Of a stretch of 64,000 nt of DNA, positions 18,257 through 26,899 are shown in pieces. The notes beneath the pieces were generated by a model. The model was not told the DNA's origin, did no database searches, and saw only the letters and a program-made list of their open reading frames with translations. This DNA comes from SZUA-36 sp963727635 (lineage in GTDB: Bacteria; Pseudomonadota; Gammaproteobacteria; Xanthomonadales; SZUA-36). Each line of letters begins with the position of its first letter. The stretch's first letter is position 1. The stretch is from assembly GCA_963727635.1 (NCBI GenBank), contig CAVSHP010000025.1, positions 1 to 64,000 of the forward strand. The letters run 5' to 3'. A program made the translations under genes and the position numbers.

Positions 18257-19192
18257 TCAGGTATTGCCAATAGCCTTTTTAATCTCTTCGAGTGCGTTCC
18301 GGATACAGCTTTCACCCTCCTCAATGGCTTCTGAGGCACGCTGAAATTCGAGCATGCCGATATGCGCCAGCCGTGGCGAGATAATCACTTCGGCCGGGTC
18401 TCCCGCCATCCGGCTGCGGGTGATTCTGTCCTGCACGATATTGATGGAATTGGTGATCGAGGCGAACAGCCCGGGAGCATCATCCGTTTTGTCCCCGACC
18501 GGCATGATCGCACTGGAATACTCGATCGTCGTTTGTTTCAGACTGTGCAGGACACCTTTTTTCCTGTTGTTATCGGGCTCGGATTTTTTCTGCGTGTGTC
18601 GTTGGATAACGTCTGAATTCAGGTTGACCGCGATGACGATATCAGCACCCAGCGCCCGACAGGTGCTGACCGGGACCGGATTCACCAGGCCACCGTCGAC
18701 CAGCCAGCGATGCTCATGCCGAACCGCTGGAAACAGACCGGGCAGCGCCATCGATGCGCGCACCGCGTCCGCCAGGCTGCCTTCCTGCAACCAGACTTCC
18801 CGGCCATTTTCGAGGTCGGTCGTGATCGCTGCATAGCGTTTGGGCATATGTTCGATTTCCAGTTCCTTGGCGGCGACATTCTGGTACAGGAATTTGCGCA
18901 GCCTGTCACTGTCGACAAAACCGGACTGGCTGAGTTTGACATTGAAAAACTTGTAGACGTCCGTTCGGGTCGAGTGCAGCACCCACGCCTCGAGTTTTTC
19001 CAGGTTGCCCGCAAGGTAACTCGCGCCGATCATCGCTCCCACCGAAGTGCCGCAGACGATATCGGGTTCAATGCCCTCGCGCAGCAGGGCCTTGATAATG
19101 CCAATATGCGACCAACCGCGCGAAGCGCCGCTGCCCAGGGCCAGGCCGATTTTTGGTGATATATTGGGTTGACTCAAAGCAGATATTCCCAT
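18257..19192 (-). CDS. rssA: Patatin-like phospholipase, RssA type
   Basis: The 311-residue protein has the patatin motifs: oxyanion loop GSGASRGWSHIG, nucleophile elbow GTSVG and catalytic DGG in WLVDGGLVNPVPVS. RssA-type enzymes are cytoplasmic serine hydrolases thought to act on phospholipids. No signal peptide or membrane helix is seen. A Lys/Arg-rich insertion (QRHTQKKSEPDNNRKK) near residue 215 is somewhat unusual. It is convergent with the epimerase gene, 21 bases apart, and I see no clear terminator between them. Confidence 0.87.
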   Translation of the reverse strand: MGISALSQPNISPKIGLALGSGASRGWSHIGIIKALLREGIEPDIVCGTSVGAMIGASYLAGNLEKLEAWVLHSTRTDVYKFFNVKLSQSGFVDSDRLRKFLYQNVAAKELEIEHMPKRYAAITTDLENGREVWLQEGSLADAVRASMALPGLFPAVRHEHRWLVDGGLVNPVPVSTCRALGADIVIAVNLNSDVIQRHTQKKSEPDNNRKKGVLHSLKQTTIEYSSAIMPVGDKTDDAPGLFASITNSINIVQDRITRSRMAGDPAEVIISPRLAHIGMLEFQRASEAIEEGESCIRNALEEIKKAIGNT

Positions 19193-19407
19193 GCATTTAA
19201 GTGTTTAATTATCAGTGAAGCCACGACACAGACAGCGATAGCGGAGACGTGGTTCAGTATACCGTGTTGTGCCGGGCGGTCATCCGGGCGAATGACGGTT
19301 TTCATGTCTGGTCTGAGACCCATGATCGTATCAACGGGGACAGTTTTCAAGTCCGGGCAGATATGGCCGGGAGGCAAGCCCGCGAAGCCGTTTTGCGACA
19401 GACCCGT
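19193..19407. other. Intergenic stretch between patatin and GNAT genes
   Basis: Both flanking genes are on the minus strand, so this region should hold the end of the GNAT operon and the patatin promoter. Small ORFs exist in several frames but none has a recognisable domain or a convincing ribosome-binding site. I see no clear terminator. Confidence 0.4.
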
Positions 19408-19899
19408 TTAGTGTTCCAACAGGTGTTTGACGAAGATGAACTTGTCATCGCCCGGCGCAAAGAAGTCTTTCAGTGTGGCCGCCACCTGGTAGCCCATACG
19501 CAGGTAAAACGCGCGGGTGGGCGCATATTGATCGCGGCCGGAGGTATCGAGGTACATCTGGCTGGCGCCGGATTCAGCGGCGCAGCGTTCGACTTCCTGC
19601 AGCAGTCTTCCTCCAAGTCCATGGCCCTGCTGCGCCGGCGTCACCGCAATCCAGTACAGGTCAAAGCTGGATGCCGTTGCCGGTATGGGTCCATAACAGG
19701 CATAGCCGAGTAACTTTCCGGGTTCATCCGGCGCATCTGCAAAAACAAATGCGTAACCGCTGGCGGACCCGCGTGCCAGGGTCTCGTCGACCAGTTCGAC
19801 TGCGACGTGCGCCTCCTCTTCCGAGAAAAAGCCCGTTTCCCTCACCAGTGTCCCTACCGCGGGCGCGTCACTTGCTTGCAGCACCTTACGCCATAACAT
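19408..19899 (-). CDS. GNAT-family N-acetyltransferase (last gene of kamA operon)
   Basis: The 163-residue protein has the acetyl-CoA loop in VTPAQQGHGLGGRLLQEVE (Q-x-x-G-x-G) and a C-terminal motif FYLRMGYQVAATLKDFF typical of GNATs. The start ATG at 19899 sits two bases beyond the TAA of the HDAC fusion, so it is translationally coupled; an upstream in-frame start would overlap that gene. In the operon context it may acetylate an amine such as beta-lysine, the reaction done by AblB in methanogens, or a conjugate of it. That role is inferred from neighbours only. Confidence 0.85.
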   Translation of the reverse strand: MLWRKVLQASDAPAVGTLVRETGFFSEEEAHVAVELVDETLARGSASGYAFVFADAPDEPGKLLGYACYGPIPATASSFDLYWIAVTPAQQGHGLGGRLLQEVERCAAESGASQMYLDTSGRDQYAPTRAFYLRMGYQVAATLKDFFAPGDDKFIFVKHLLEH

Positions 19900-19901
19900 C
19901 T

Positions 19902-21671
19902 TTATTCGCCTTTGTTCTTGCGGTTGGCCGTGTCGTTGCCACCCATGGCCTTCCACAGTCCGTTAAAGAAATGCCGCGCGTTAACGCCCAGCGTCTGGGT
20001 CTTGTATCCGCCTTCCTGCACCACCAGGATCGGGATACCAAGCTGGCCGATTAACAGACCGTTTTCACGGAAGTCTTTCGCCATCAACTGGAATGAGCCG
20101 GTGGGATCACCCTTGGCCGTATCCAGTCCGAGTGCGAGTACAAGAAACTGTGGCTGGAATTTCCGGATTCTGTCGAGGGCACTGTTGAGTGCTTTTCGAT
20201 AACGCTCCCCGTCGATGTTCTCGGGTAACGGCAGATTCAGATTGTAGCCCTTGCCCTCGTCTTCGCCCTTTTCGTCTTCAAATCCTGAAAAATAGGGATA
20301 GGAATGGCGCGGGTGCCCATGGATGGAGACCGTCAATACGTCCCGGCGACGGTAGAAGATATCCTGTGCGCCGTTGCCGTGGTGATAGTCGATATCCAAC
20401 AGGGCAACCTTACCCTGCTTGCTAAGCTGGTGGGCGGCAATGGCTGATGAGTTGAAATAGCAAAAACCGCCGAAAGCCTCGTGCTCCGCGTGGTGACCGG
20501 GTGGCCTGACCAGGGCGTAGGCTGCGCGGTCACCGTCCAGCAGACGCTCGACACCCGTGAGTGCGCAGTCAACCGAGCGCCGCGCCGCCTTGTAGGCATT
20601 CGAATTGAGTGGCGTAAACGTGTCGATGCAATAGTAGCCGGCACGCAGGGGCAGGTCCTGCGGTGGCCGCGCACGGTTGCGTATCGGGAATACGTAGGGA
20701 TAGACCGACTTGCCGGGCTCCACGTTAGCGCAGGCTTTTCCCAGGAAGTTGACAAACTCGGGCTTGTGCACCTGTTCGATTGGGCCAAGGCCAAAATTTC
20801 GTGGCGTAACCGGTGAAAAAATCTGTGTGCGCGAGAGTTCGTCGGTGATCGATTTAATCCGCACCGGCGCCTCGACATAACCCCGGTCATTGACGTGATG
20901 AATCGAATGCTTGTCGTTGATGATCAAGGCGATCTTGCGTTGCCGGGGCAGGAGATCGTCACCACTGGGGCCGGTCTTGATGTAGCGCGGTTCGCGCAGC
21001 TTTACCGGGTGATCCTTGACGGACCGGACGATCTTTTCGATGTACTCGGGAGGACAGATCGTGGCGTACTTGCGTTCCAGTATCGCCCTGATGATTTTCC
21101 GGGTCTGCGTGCGCCCGAGTGTCTTTTCGTCCTGTCCCAGGTTGTCAAACACCAGGTAGGGCGGGTCGGTGTCGTTTTCGCTCAGCGGTGTTTCGTAAAG
21201 CGTGTTCGCAATGGGCCGGGCGCCAAAGCGCTCGTAAAAACGCAGCCGTGAAATATTCTGTTTGCGAATGGCTGGATCAGGCGACAACGCAGGGTCGTCA
21301 GGCAGACATTCGAAGAACAGACCGATCACACCGAGTTGCCAGGCCTCTTCCCGAACCCGGGCGTAGAGCGCTCCGCCGACACCACCGCCGGTTTCACCGC
21401 GGCCTGCACAGACATAATCGAGGTAGCAAAAATTCAGATCGGGCGCATGCAACAGCATTGCAAATCCGCGTACCGTGGCATCACCAGCCTCGGCGACCAG
21501 CAGTATGGACTGAAACCGGTACTTGAGCGGGTTGGCCAGTTGTGCCGGAAGCTTGGCAATATCCTTTTCACTGAGTTCGTTGAACTGCACCCGCAGCATG
21601 GCCTGCACCTGGCTGAGTATCTGCCGGTTGGTAGGTGTCGTGACATCAAAAATCTTGTGGATACGAAACAT
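19902..21671 (-). CDS. GNAT-histone deacetylase-family fusion protein
   Basis: This 589-residue protein has two parts. Residues ~1-180 form a GNAT-like domain (CYLDYVCAGRGETGGGVGGA carries the CoA loop). Residues ~240-589 form an HDAC/acetylpolyamine amidohydrolase domain: ALVRPPGHHAEHEAFGGF, zinc-site residues in LLDIDYHHGNGAQDIFY, and GLDTAKGDPTGSF with the third zinc Asp. Bacterial HDAC relatives deacetylate polyamines or other acylated amines. Acetylase and deacetylase in one chain suggests protection and deprotection of an amine intermediate. The start at 21671 lies three bases after the stop of the upstream ATP-grasp gene. All five genes of the operon are tightly packed. Confidence 0.88.
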   Translation of the reverse strand: MFRIHKIFDVTTPTNRQILSQVQAMLRVQFNELSEKDIAKLPAQLANPLKYRFQSILLVAEAGDATVRGFAMLLHAPDLNFCYLDYVCAGRGETGGGVGGALYARVREEAWQLGVIGLFFECLPDDPALSPDPAIRKQNISRLRFYERFGARPIANTLYETPLSENDTDPPYLVFDNLGQDEKTLGRTQTRKIIRAILERKYATICPPEYIEKIVRSVKDHPVKLREPRYIKTGPSGDDLLPRQRKIALIINDKHSIHHVNDRGYVEAPVRIKSITDELSRTQIFSPVTPRNFGLGPIEQVHKPEFVNFLGKACANVEPGKSVYPYVFPIRNRARPPQDLPLRAGYYCIDTFTPLNSNAYKAARRSVDCALTGVERLLDGDRAAYALVRPPGHHAEHEAFGGFCYFNSSAIAAHQLSKQGKVALLDIDYHHGNGAQDIFYRRRDVLTVSIHGHPRHSYPYFSGFEDEKGEDEGKGYNLNLPLPENIDGERYRKALNSALDRIRKFQPQFLVLALGLDTAKGDPTGSFQLMAKDFRENGLLIGQLGIPILVVQEGGYKTQTLGVNARHFFNGLWKAMGGNDTANRKNKGE

Positions 21672-21674
21672 GGA

Positions 21675-22703
21675 TTAGCCTTTGAGAGTTTCCGCGGGTG
21701 CACCCGAGCCGTTCCTGAGCCCCGCCTCTACAACCCGTTGAATCAGTGACTCGTAGTCTATACCTGTCCGCCGCGCTGCGGCAGCGAAACCGGCATCGCG
21801 TGAGAGGCAGGGATTGGCGTTGACTTCCAGCACCCACGGATTGCCCTCGTTATCGACACGAAAGTCCACCCTTACATAACCCCTCAGCTTAAAGCTCTGC
21901 CAGCATTTGTACACCGCCAGTTTCAGCGCTTCTTCAAGACTGGCGGGCAGGGACGGGAAAGTCCGTGGTGTCGCAAGGTATTCAGGTGCGTCCTCATCCC
22001 ACTTGGCTGCGTAGCCGACTATTTTTGGCTTGTCGGGCGGGAAATCGGAAAAACCTATTTCTGCGATCGGCAGGATCAAGGGCTGACCGTCCTGCTCCAG
22101 CACGGAAATATTGAATTCCCTGCCATCGACAAATTGCTCGGCAAACCACTCTCCGCCGTAACGGGCCTCGCATTCCCCGATACGTGCCTGCGCCGCTTTC
22201 ATTCCATTCACCACACAGCCGTCATCCAGACCAAAGGACGCGTGTTCCCAGAGCGATTTTACGATCCAGCGATTGTCACTATCCGTGACCGCTGCAACAT
22301 TGGCCGCTCCGTTTGCGGTAATGCCAGGCGGGGTCGGAATTCCGTTCAATCGCATCCAGTTCTTGGCCAGTTGTTTTTGTGAGCTGAGATAGATGGCATC
22401 GCCGTCCGAACCGGTGAACGCCACGCCGGCTACACGTAGCAATGAGGGGATGAAGTGAACCATGCGGCCATCGCCGCCCAGTGACTCAACGAGGTTGAAA
22501 ACACAGCCTGGCCGATGCGCTTTAACCGACGCCAGCGTGGCACCCAGGTCGAGACCGGCTTGCAGGGTCGAGACGTGGCAGCCGAGTTGCCGGAGCGCGT
22601 CCGAAACCTGTTCTACCTGTACAAGCGTATCCAGTTCATCGGCACGCGCGTCGGACCCGATCGCCTCGTGCACGAGCAGCACGTTCATCGGCGATTGATT
22701 CAT
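21675..22703 (-). CDS. ATP-grasp ligase, D-Ala-D-Ala ligase-like (second copy)
   Basis: The 342-residue protein has an ATP-grasp fold: nucleotide-binding lysine in RWIVKSLWEHASFGLDDG, a central GREFNISVLE strand, and the metal-binding motif RVDFRVDNEGNPWVLEVNAN followed by PCLSRDAGF. This is the D-alanine-D-alanine ligase type, which joins a carboxylate to an amine through an acyl phosphate. It differs clearly from its neighbour at 22724-23731, so the two probably catalyse successive couplings. It starts 21 bases after that gene. The substrate is unknown; beta-lysine from KamA is a plausible amine. Confidence 0.85.
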   Translation of the reverse strand: MNQSPMNVLLVHEAIGSDARADELDTLVQVEQVSDALRQLGCHVSTLQAGLDLGATLASVKAHRPGCVFNLVESLGGDGRMVHFIPSLLRVAGVAFTGSDGDAIYLSSQKQLAKNWMRLNGIPTPPGITANGAANVAAVTDSDNRWIVKSLWEHASFGLDDGCVVNGMKAAQARIGECEARYGGEWFAEQFVDGREFNISVLEQDGQPLILPIAEIGFSDFPPDKPKIVGYAAKWDEDAPEYLATPRTFPSLPASLEEALKLAVYKCWQSFKLRGYVRVDFRVDNEGNPWVLEVNANPCLSRDAGFAAAARRTGIDYESLIQRVVEAGLRNGSGAPAETLKG

Positions 22704-22723
22704 TAATCTATGTTCCCGTTCGG

Positions 22724-23731
22724 CTAAGCGGCCAACGAATGCGCGCGTTCGGCCAGACCGCAGCGTTGCAAGGCGGATTCCATTATGGTCTCGATCAGTT
22801 CCAGGTAAGATACGCCGATCTTGGTCGCCATCATCGGCAGGTCGGAAATAACGGGGTGAATGCCAGCCAGCGGATTAACCTCGATGAAACCCGGCTGTCC
22901 GTTTTCATCCAGCCGCACGTCAATGCGTCCGGCGTCACGACAGTCCAGGGAACGCCATGCGTCCAGCGCCAGGGACTCGATCTTGCGCCGCAGTTGACCT
23001 GCTGGCAGCAGGTCGTAGGTTACGCGTTCCTCCCAGTCTGCCTTGTTGGTGTAGGAGTATGCCTCTGCCTCTGCGGTTGCAAGCAGGTGAATTTCCATGG
23101 TGGCAAGGGCTTTCGCGGACGAACCCGTACCCAGGATTCCGACCGTAAACTCGCGGCCGGGCAAAAAACGCTCGACAAGCACCGGTTGCTTGAACTGCTT
23201 CAGCAGTTTTGTGCAGACACTTCGCAACTGCTTCATGTCGTTAACCTTGGAGTTCGCATCCACGCCCTTGCCGGTGCCCTCAGCCAGCGGTTTCGCAAAC
23301 AGCGGGAACGGCATTTTTATGTTTTTCACATCTGAAATCTGATTGACAACAACATGATCCGGTGTGGCCACGCCGGCGGCGCGGACCACGTCCTTTGTCA
23401 TGCCCTTGTGCAGGGTCAGGGCGCAGGTCAGCGTATCCGAAAACATGTAGGGTACCTGGTAGGCATCCAGCAGCGCCGGAACCTGGGCCTCGCGGCCGAT
23501 CCCGTGCATGCCTTCGGCAATATTGAAAACCAGGTCCCAGCGGTCACCTGCGACGAGACGGGCGGCCAGCTGCTTGACGTGGCCGATGCGATCGACCGAA
23601 AAGCCCAGTTCAAGCAAGGCCTGCTCAATGCTGTCGATGGTGTCGGCCCGGTCAAACTCTGCGGTTTCCTCTGCGCTGTAGCCTGCGGCGAGGTAAGTGT
23701 CACGCAAATCATAGGTCAGACCCACTTTCAC
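22724..23731 (-). CDS. ATP-grasp ligase, D-Ala-D-Ala ligase-like (first copy)
   Basis: The 335-residue protein starts MKVGLTYDLRDTYLAAGYSA, a typical N-terminal strand of D-Ala-D-Ala ligase relatives. ATP-binding is seen in FPLFAKPLAEGTGKGVD, followed by LVERFLPGREFTVGIL and the metal motif RIDVRLDENGQPGFIEVNP with NPLAGIHP. It lacks any sign of the Ddl peptidoglycan setting (no mur or fts genes near). It follows kamA by 30 bases. Two such ligases in one operon with lysine aminomutase suggests sequential amide bond formation; the product is unknown. Confidence 0.86.
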   Translation of the reverse strand: MKVGLTYDLRDTYLAAGYSAEETAEFDRADTIDSIEQALLELGFSVDRIGHVKQLAARLVAGDRWDLVFNIAEGMHGIGREAQVPALLDAYQVPYMFSDTLTCALTLHKGMTKDVVRAAGVATPDHVVVNQISDVKNIKMPFPLFAKPLAEGTGKGVDANSKVNDMKQLRSVCTKLLKQFKQPVLVERFLPGREFTVGILGTGSSAKALATMEIHLLATAEAEAYSYTNKADWEERVTYDLLPAGQLRRKIESLALDAWRSLDCRDAGRIDVRLDENGQPGFIEVNPLAGIHPVISDLPMMATKIGVSYLELIETIMESALQRCGLAERAHSLAA

Positions 23732-23761
23732 GCCGCGGTCAATATTTGACCATAGTCTTCA

Positions 23762-25063
23762 TTAACATGATTCTTCTCCCAACGATAATGAGGAACCGGA
23801 GTCCGGATAGCGGTAGACGCCACCATCGTAACTTTTCAACAGCAAGTCACCACCTTCGTAGCCGACAATATAATCCGGGGCTATAGGTATCTTTCCACCT
23901 CCGTTTGGAGCATCGATCACGTAGGTTGGCACAGCGTAGCCTGTGGTGTGGCCGCGCAGCCCCCGTATCAGTTCGATACCCTTGGAAACAGGCGTGCGAA
24001 AATGCCCGGAACCGGAAATCGGATCGGCCTGGTACAGGTAATACGGTTTGACCCGGATCTTCAGCAGGCCTTGCACCAGCTTCTTCATGGTCTCGAGGTC
24101 ATCGTTCACGCCCTTGAGCAGAACGGTCTGGCTGCCAAGTGGTATGCCGGCGTCGGCGAGGCGTCCACAGGCTTCAGCCACTTCCGGTGTCAGCTCATCC
24201 GGGTGCGTGAAGTGCAGGCTCATCCACAAGGGGTGGTAACGTTTCAGGATGCGCCGCAGGGAACTGGTCACGCGCATGGGCTGGACAACAGGCTGTTTGC
24301 TGCCGATGCGCACGAACTCGACATGTTTGATCTTGCTCAGGCGTTTGAGGATGTATTCCAGCCGGTCGTCATCGAGACTGAGCGGATCGCCGCCGGAAAT
24401 CAGCACGTCGCGTATGACAGGTGTCTGTTCGATATAGCTGAGCGCAAGCTCGATGTCAGCCTTCTTTACGCTGCGTTCGCCGGCAGAACCGACCATGCGT
24501 GCGCGCGTGCAGTAGCGGCAATACACGGAACAGAAATTCGTCACCAGCAGCAGAACGCGGTCCGGGTAGCGGTGGACGAGCCCAGGCACCGGGCTGTGTG
24601 AATCCTCACCGAGCGGGTCATCGTTCTCGCCGCGCGCAGTCTCGTATTCGCCGAGCACCGGTACGACGGTGCGGCGCAAACCCTGCGTCGGATCCAGGGT
24701 GCTCATCAGGCTGGCGTAATACGGGGTAATCCCGACCGGCAATGAACCGGTGTGGCGTTTGATGGCTTCGGATTCTTCATCCGAAAGCTCGATCATCCTC
24801 GCCAGGTCTGCCAGGGTCCTGACACGATTGCGATTCTGCCAACGCCAGTCATTCCAATCGTTACGCGTGGCATCGGGATAAAATCTGTGCAGGAATTCGA
24901 CAGACTGTTTTGAAACCACAAAAGTTGAATGCTCGCGTTTTACAACACTGAGACTGGGAACGCTGGTGGATGATGTGACGATGCGGGGAAATGAAGGGGA
25001 TGGATTACGCTTGGCAACCGCTAAACTGGGAGGTTCCTCTTCAAGAATATTAATGGTTTTCAT
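23762..25063 (-). CDS. kamA: Lysine 2,3-aminomutase (radical SAM, PLP)
   Basis: This 433-residue protein carries the radical SAM cluster motif CSVYCRYCTR (Cys178, 182, 185) and the KamA hallmark residues. Two acidic residues bind the substrate amines, in YLYQADPISGSGHFRTPVS (Asp347) and YVIDAPNGGGK (Asp384), and Lys391 anchors PLP; Asp384-Lys391 spacing is the same as in the clostridial enzyme. It converts L-lysine to L-beta-lysine. EpmB, which acts on EF-P, is a shorter relative; no epmA or efp is nearby, while the downstream ligases and acetyltransferase suggest small-molecule synthesis. The extended N-terminus (~40 residues, Ser/Pro-rich) is unusual. First gene of the operon, behind a strong promoter and leader hairpin. 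Confidence 0.9.
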   Translation of the reverse strand: MKTINILEEEPPSLAVAKRNPSPSFPRIVTSSTSVPSLSVVKREHSTFVVSKQSVEFLHRFYPDATRNDWNDWRWQNRNRVRTLADLARMIELSDEESEAIKRHTGSLPVGITPYYASLMSTLDPTQGLRRTVVPVLGEYETARGENDDPLGEDSHSPVPGLVHRYPDRVLLLVTNFCSVYCRYCTRARMVGSAGERSVKKADIELALSYIEQTPVIRDVLISGGDPLSLDDDRLEYILKRLSKIKHVEFVRIGSKQPVVQPMRVTSSLRRILKRYHPLWMSLHFTHPDELTPEVAEACGRLADAGIPLGSQTVLLKGVNDDLETMKKLVQGLLKIRVKPYYLYQADPISGSGHFRTPVSKGIELIRGLRGHTTGYAVPTYVIDAPNGGGKIPIAPDYIVGYEGGDLLLKSYDGGVYRYPDSGSSLSLGEESC

Positions 25064-25097
25064 TTACATACCTGTCTTGCGCAGATGGGCGACCTGC

Positions 25098-25126
25098 AAA
25101 TAAAAACTGACCCGGCCCTTCGGGTC
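25098..25126 (-). terminator. Terminator-like hairpin in leader of the kamA operon
   Basis: On the minus strand GACCCG pairs with CGGGTC around a 6-base loop (25109-25126), followed by AGTTTTTATTT. It lies between the predicted promoter and kamA, so it would stop transcription before the operon unless prevented. A second small palindrome, GGGATTATCCC, lies just upstream of it at 25129-25139. No upstream gene ends here, which favours an attenuator over a simple terminator. Confidence 0.6.
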
Positions 25127-25157
25127 GCACGGGATAATCCCGCCTCAATTTGCGCGT

Positions 25158-25185
25158 AATATAGTCCTGTGTATCTTTATGTCAA
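25158..25185 (-). promoter_or_regulatory. Sigma70-like promoter of the kamA operon
   Basis: The minus strand has TTGACA (25185-25180), 16 bases, then TATATT (25163-25158). This is a near-consensus sigma70 promoter. It would give a leader of about 85-90 bases containing the hairpin at 25098-25126. Confidence 0.65.
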
Positions 25186-25330
25186 GATATATTTGCATGT
25201 GTGTGAGGGAGCGATTTTCAGACCTTGATCCAGATGGTTTCTTCAAGCGCAAAAAAAAATTCACGCAAGTTTGTTTGTACGGGCAGGTTTCGGCGATACT
25301 TCGGATTCAATACGCAAATTGGAAAGAAAA

Positions 25331-26362
25331 ATGCCACGATCCGGACGTCTTTTTTTATGCCTGTTGTTACTGATCGCAGTCGGAGCCTGTGCGGCCAAAC
25401 CTGCGAGCGTTAGCGGTCAGGCGGTTTTTCAGCATGACTTCACTGCGACCGCGGTACCGTGGACACCGACCGGTTTTGATAATGAAGACGGCAAGTTCAC
25501 CTTCGCGCTGTTCTCGGACCTGAATGGTGGCGAACGCGAAGGCGTTTTTGACGTGGCGGTTGAGCAGCTGCGTCTGTTGCGCCCGGAACTGATCATCGAC
25601 GTAGGCGACCTGATTGATGGCGGCGATGTGAGCCGCGATCAGCTTGAGCAGCAGTGGGACACGTTTGATCAGCGTGCCAGCCGCGCCCGCGCGCCGGTCT
25701 TTCACGTCGGTGGCAACCATGACCTGACCAGTATCGAGCAAAGGGGCGTATGGGAAGCGCGGTACGGCCAGCGGTACTATTATTTCATCTATAAAAACGT
25801 CCTTTTCCTGGTGCTGGACACCGAGGACAACCCAAGCGATTTTCAGCGGCACCTGGCTGAAATTCGCTTGCACGCCATTGCAGTGCTGAATGCAGAAGGC
25901 GAGGATGCATTCAATGCCACCGAATATGGACAACTCGAAGAGCGTAAGAGCGGCAGAATAAGCGCCGCGCAGGCGAGCTATTTTCTTAAGGTGATCGAAC
26001 AGCACCCCGAGGTGCGCTGGACTTTTTTGTTCATGCACAAACCCGCCTGGGAACGGCCGCAGGAGGAGAACTTCTCCAGCATCGAAAAAGCCCTGGAAGG
26101 ACGCCCTTACACGGTATTTAACGGTCATCTCCATTCCTATCATTACACCACCCGCCATGGCCGCGACTATATCCAGCTTGGCACTACCGGTGGCTCACAG
26201 GTGGCCGATGAGCCGATGTCCATCGACCACGTCACGATGGTCACTGTCTCTGCGGATGACGTGGATATCGCCAACCTTCGAATGTCAGGTATATTTGACA
26301 AGACCGGCAAACTGCCGTTGAACGGTGATGTAATCTGTCTCGAGGATTGTGCAAGGAAGTGA
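25331..26362 (+). CDS. Calcineurin-like metallophosphoesterase lipoprotein
   Basis: The ATG at 25331 gives a lipoprotein signal with lipobox AVGAC. Metallophosphoesterase motifs follow in order: ALFSDLN, IDVGDLIDGGDV, HVGGNHDL, FMHKPAW and FNGHLHSYHY. The first metal motif is SDLN where D-x-H is usual, so one metal ligand may differ. It would hydrolyse a phosphoester in the periplasm; the substrate is unknown. It is divergent from the kamA operon and followed after 4 bases by a YkgJ-like gene. Confidence 0.85.
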   Translation: MPRSGRLFLCLLLLIAVGACAAKPASVSGQAVFQHDFTATAVPWTPTGFDNEDGKFTFALFSDLNGGEREGVFDVAVEQLRLLRPELIIDVGDLIDGGDVSRDQLEQQWDTFDQRASRARAPVFHVGGNHDLTSIEQRGVWEARYGQRYYYFIYKNVLFLVLDTEDNPSDFQRHLAEIRLHAIAVLNAEGEDAFNATEYGQLEERKSGRISAAQASYFLKVIEQHPEVRWTFLFMHKPAWERPQEENFSSIEKALEGRPYTVFNGHLHSYHYTTRHGRDYIQLGTTGGSQVADEPMSIDHVTMVTVSADDVDIANLRMSGIFDKTGKLPLNGDVICLEDCARK

Positions 26363-26366
26363 AGCG

Positions 26367-26846
26367 ATGACACACAGACAGTGTTTTCCTTGTGTGGCCT
26401 GTTGCGAAGGCTGGCTGGGTGCAGAAATCAACGGTGTTCAGATGAAACCCGGCACACCCTGTGTCCACAAGCTGGAGCATGGCTGCGGGATCTATGAAAA
26501 TCGTCCGCACAACCCCTGCGTAATATTCAGATGTGGCTGGCTTACAGGTGAACACGATTTACCCGAACACATGAAGCCTTCCGAGTGTGGCGCAATCGTC
26601 ATGTTTGGCAGGCAGTGGCACCGCCGGGAAGTCATCCGTGCCGTTCCAACCGGAGAAAAAATTCCCGCCGATACGCTTGACTGGCTGATGGCGCTGTCGC
26701 GAAAGCTCAACTTACCCTTGCTGTTCAGTGAACACGAGTTTAAAAACGGCAGGTTCATGCGCAAGAAACGAATTGGTTATGGCCCGCCGTCATTTGTCAA
26801 CGCGGTAAAAATGGAGCCGGGCATCGAAGACGTTTTCATGGTCTGA
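26367..26846 (+). CDS. YkgJ-like Cys-cluster (zinc/iron-chelating) protein
   Basis: This 159-residue protein begins MTHRQCFPCVACCEGWLG and continues with PGTPCVHKLEHGCGIYENRP and NPCVIFRCGW. The spacing of Cys residues matches the zinc/iron-chelating YkgJ family. The start at 26367 lies 4 bases after the upstream stop, so it is probably co-translated with the metallophosphoesterase. Function in this family is not established; metal binding is inferred from the Cys pattern. Confidence 0.75.
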   Translation: MTHRQCFPCVACCEGWLGAEINGVQMKPGTPCVHKLEHGCGIYENRPHNPCVIFRCGWLTGEHDLPEHMKPSECGAIVMFGRQWHRREVIRAVPTGEKIPADTLDWLMALSRKLNLPLLFSEHEFKNGRFMRKKRIGYGPPSFVNAVKMEPGIEDVFMV

Positions 26847-26899
26847 GCGCTTCGGCGCCGGATCGTTAGCGGTTGCGGTTGCAAATAATCCGCATGCGC

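Noticed and set aside
19169..19411. 80-codon open frame between the patatin and GNAT genes
   Set aside because: No ribosome-binding site or recognisable feature, and it overlaps both neighbours.
19902..25063. Reading the kamA gene as epmB (EF-P lysylation)
   Set aside because: No epmA, epmC or efp nearby, the protein is longer than EpmB, and the downstream genes form a small-molecule-type operon.
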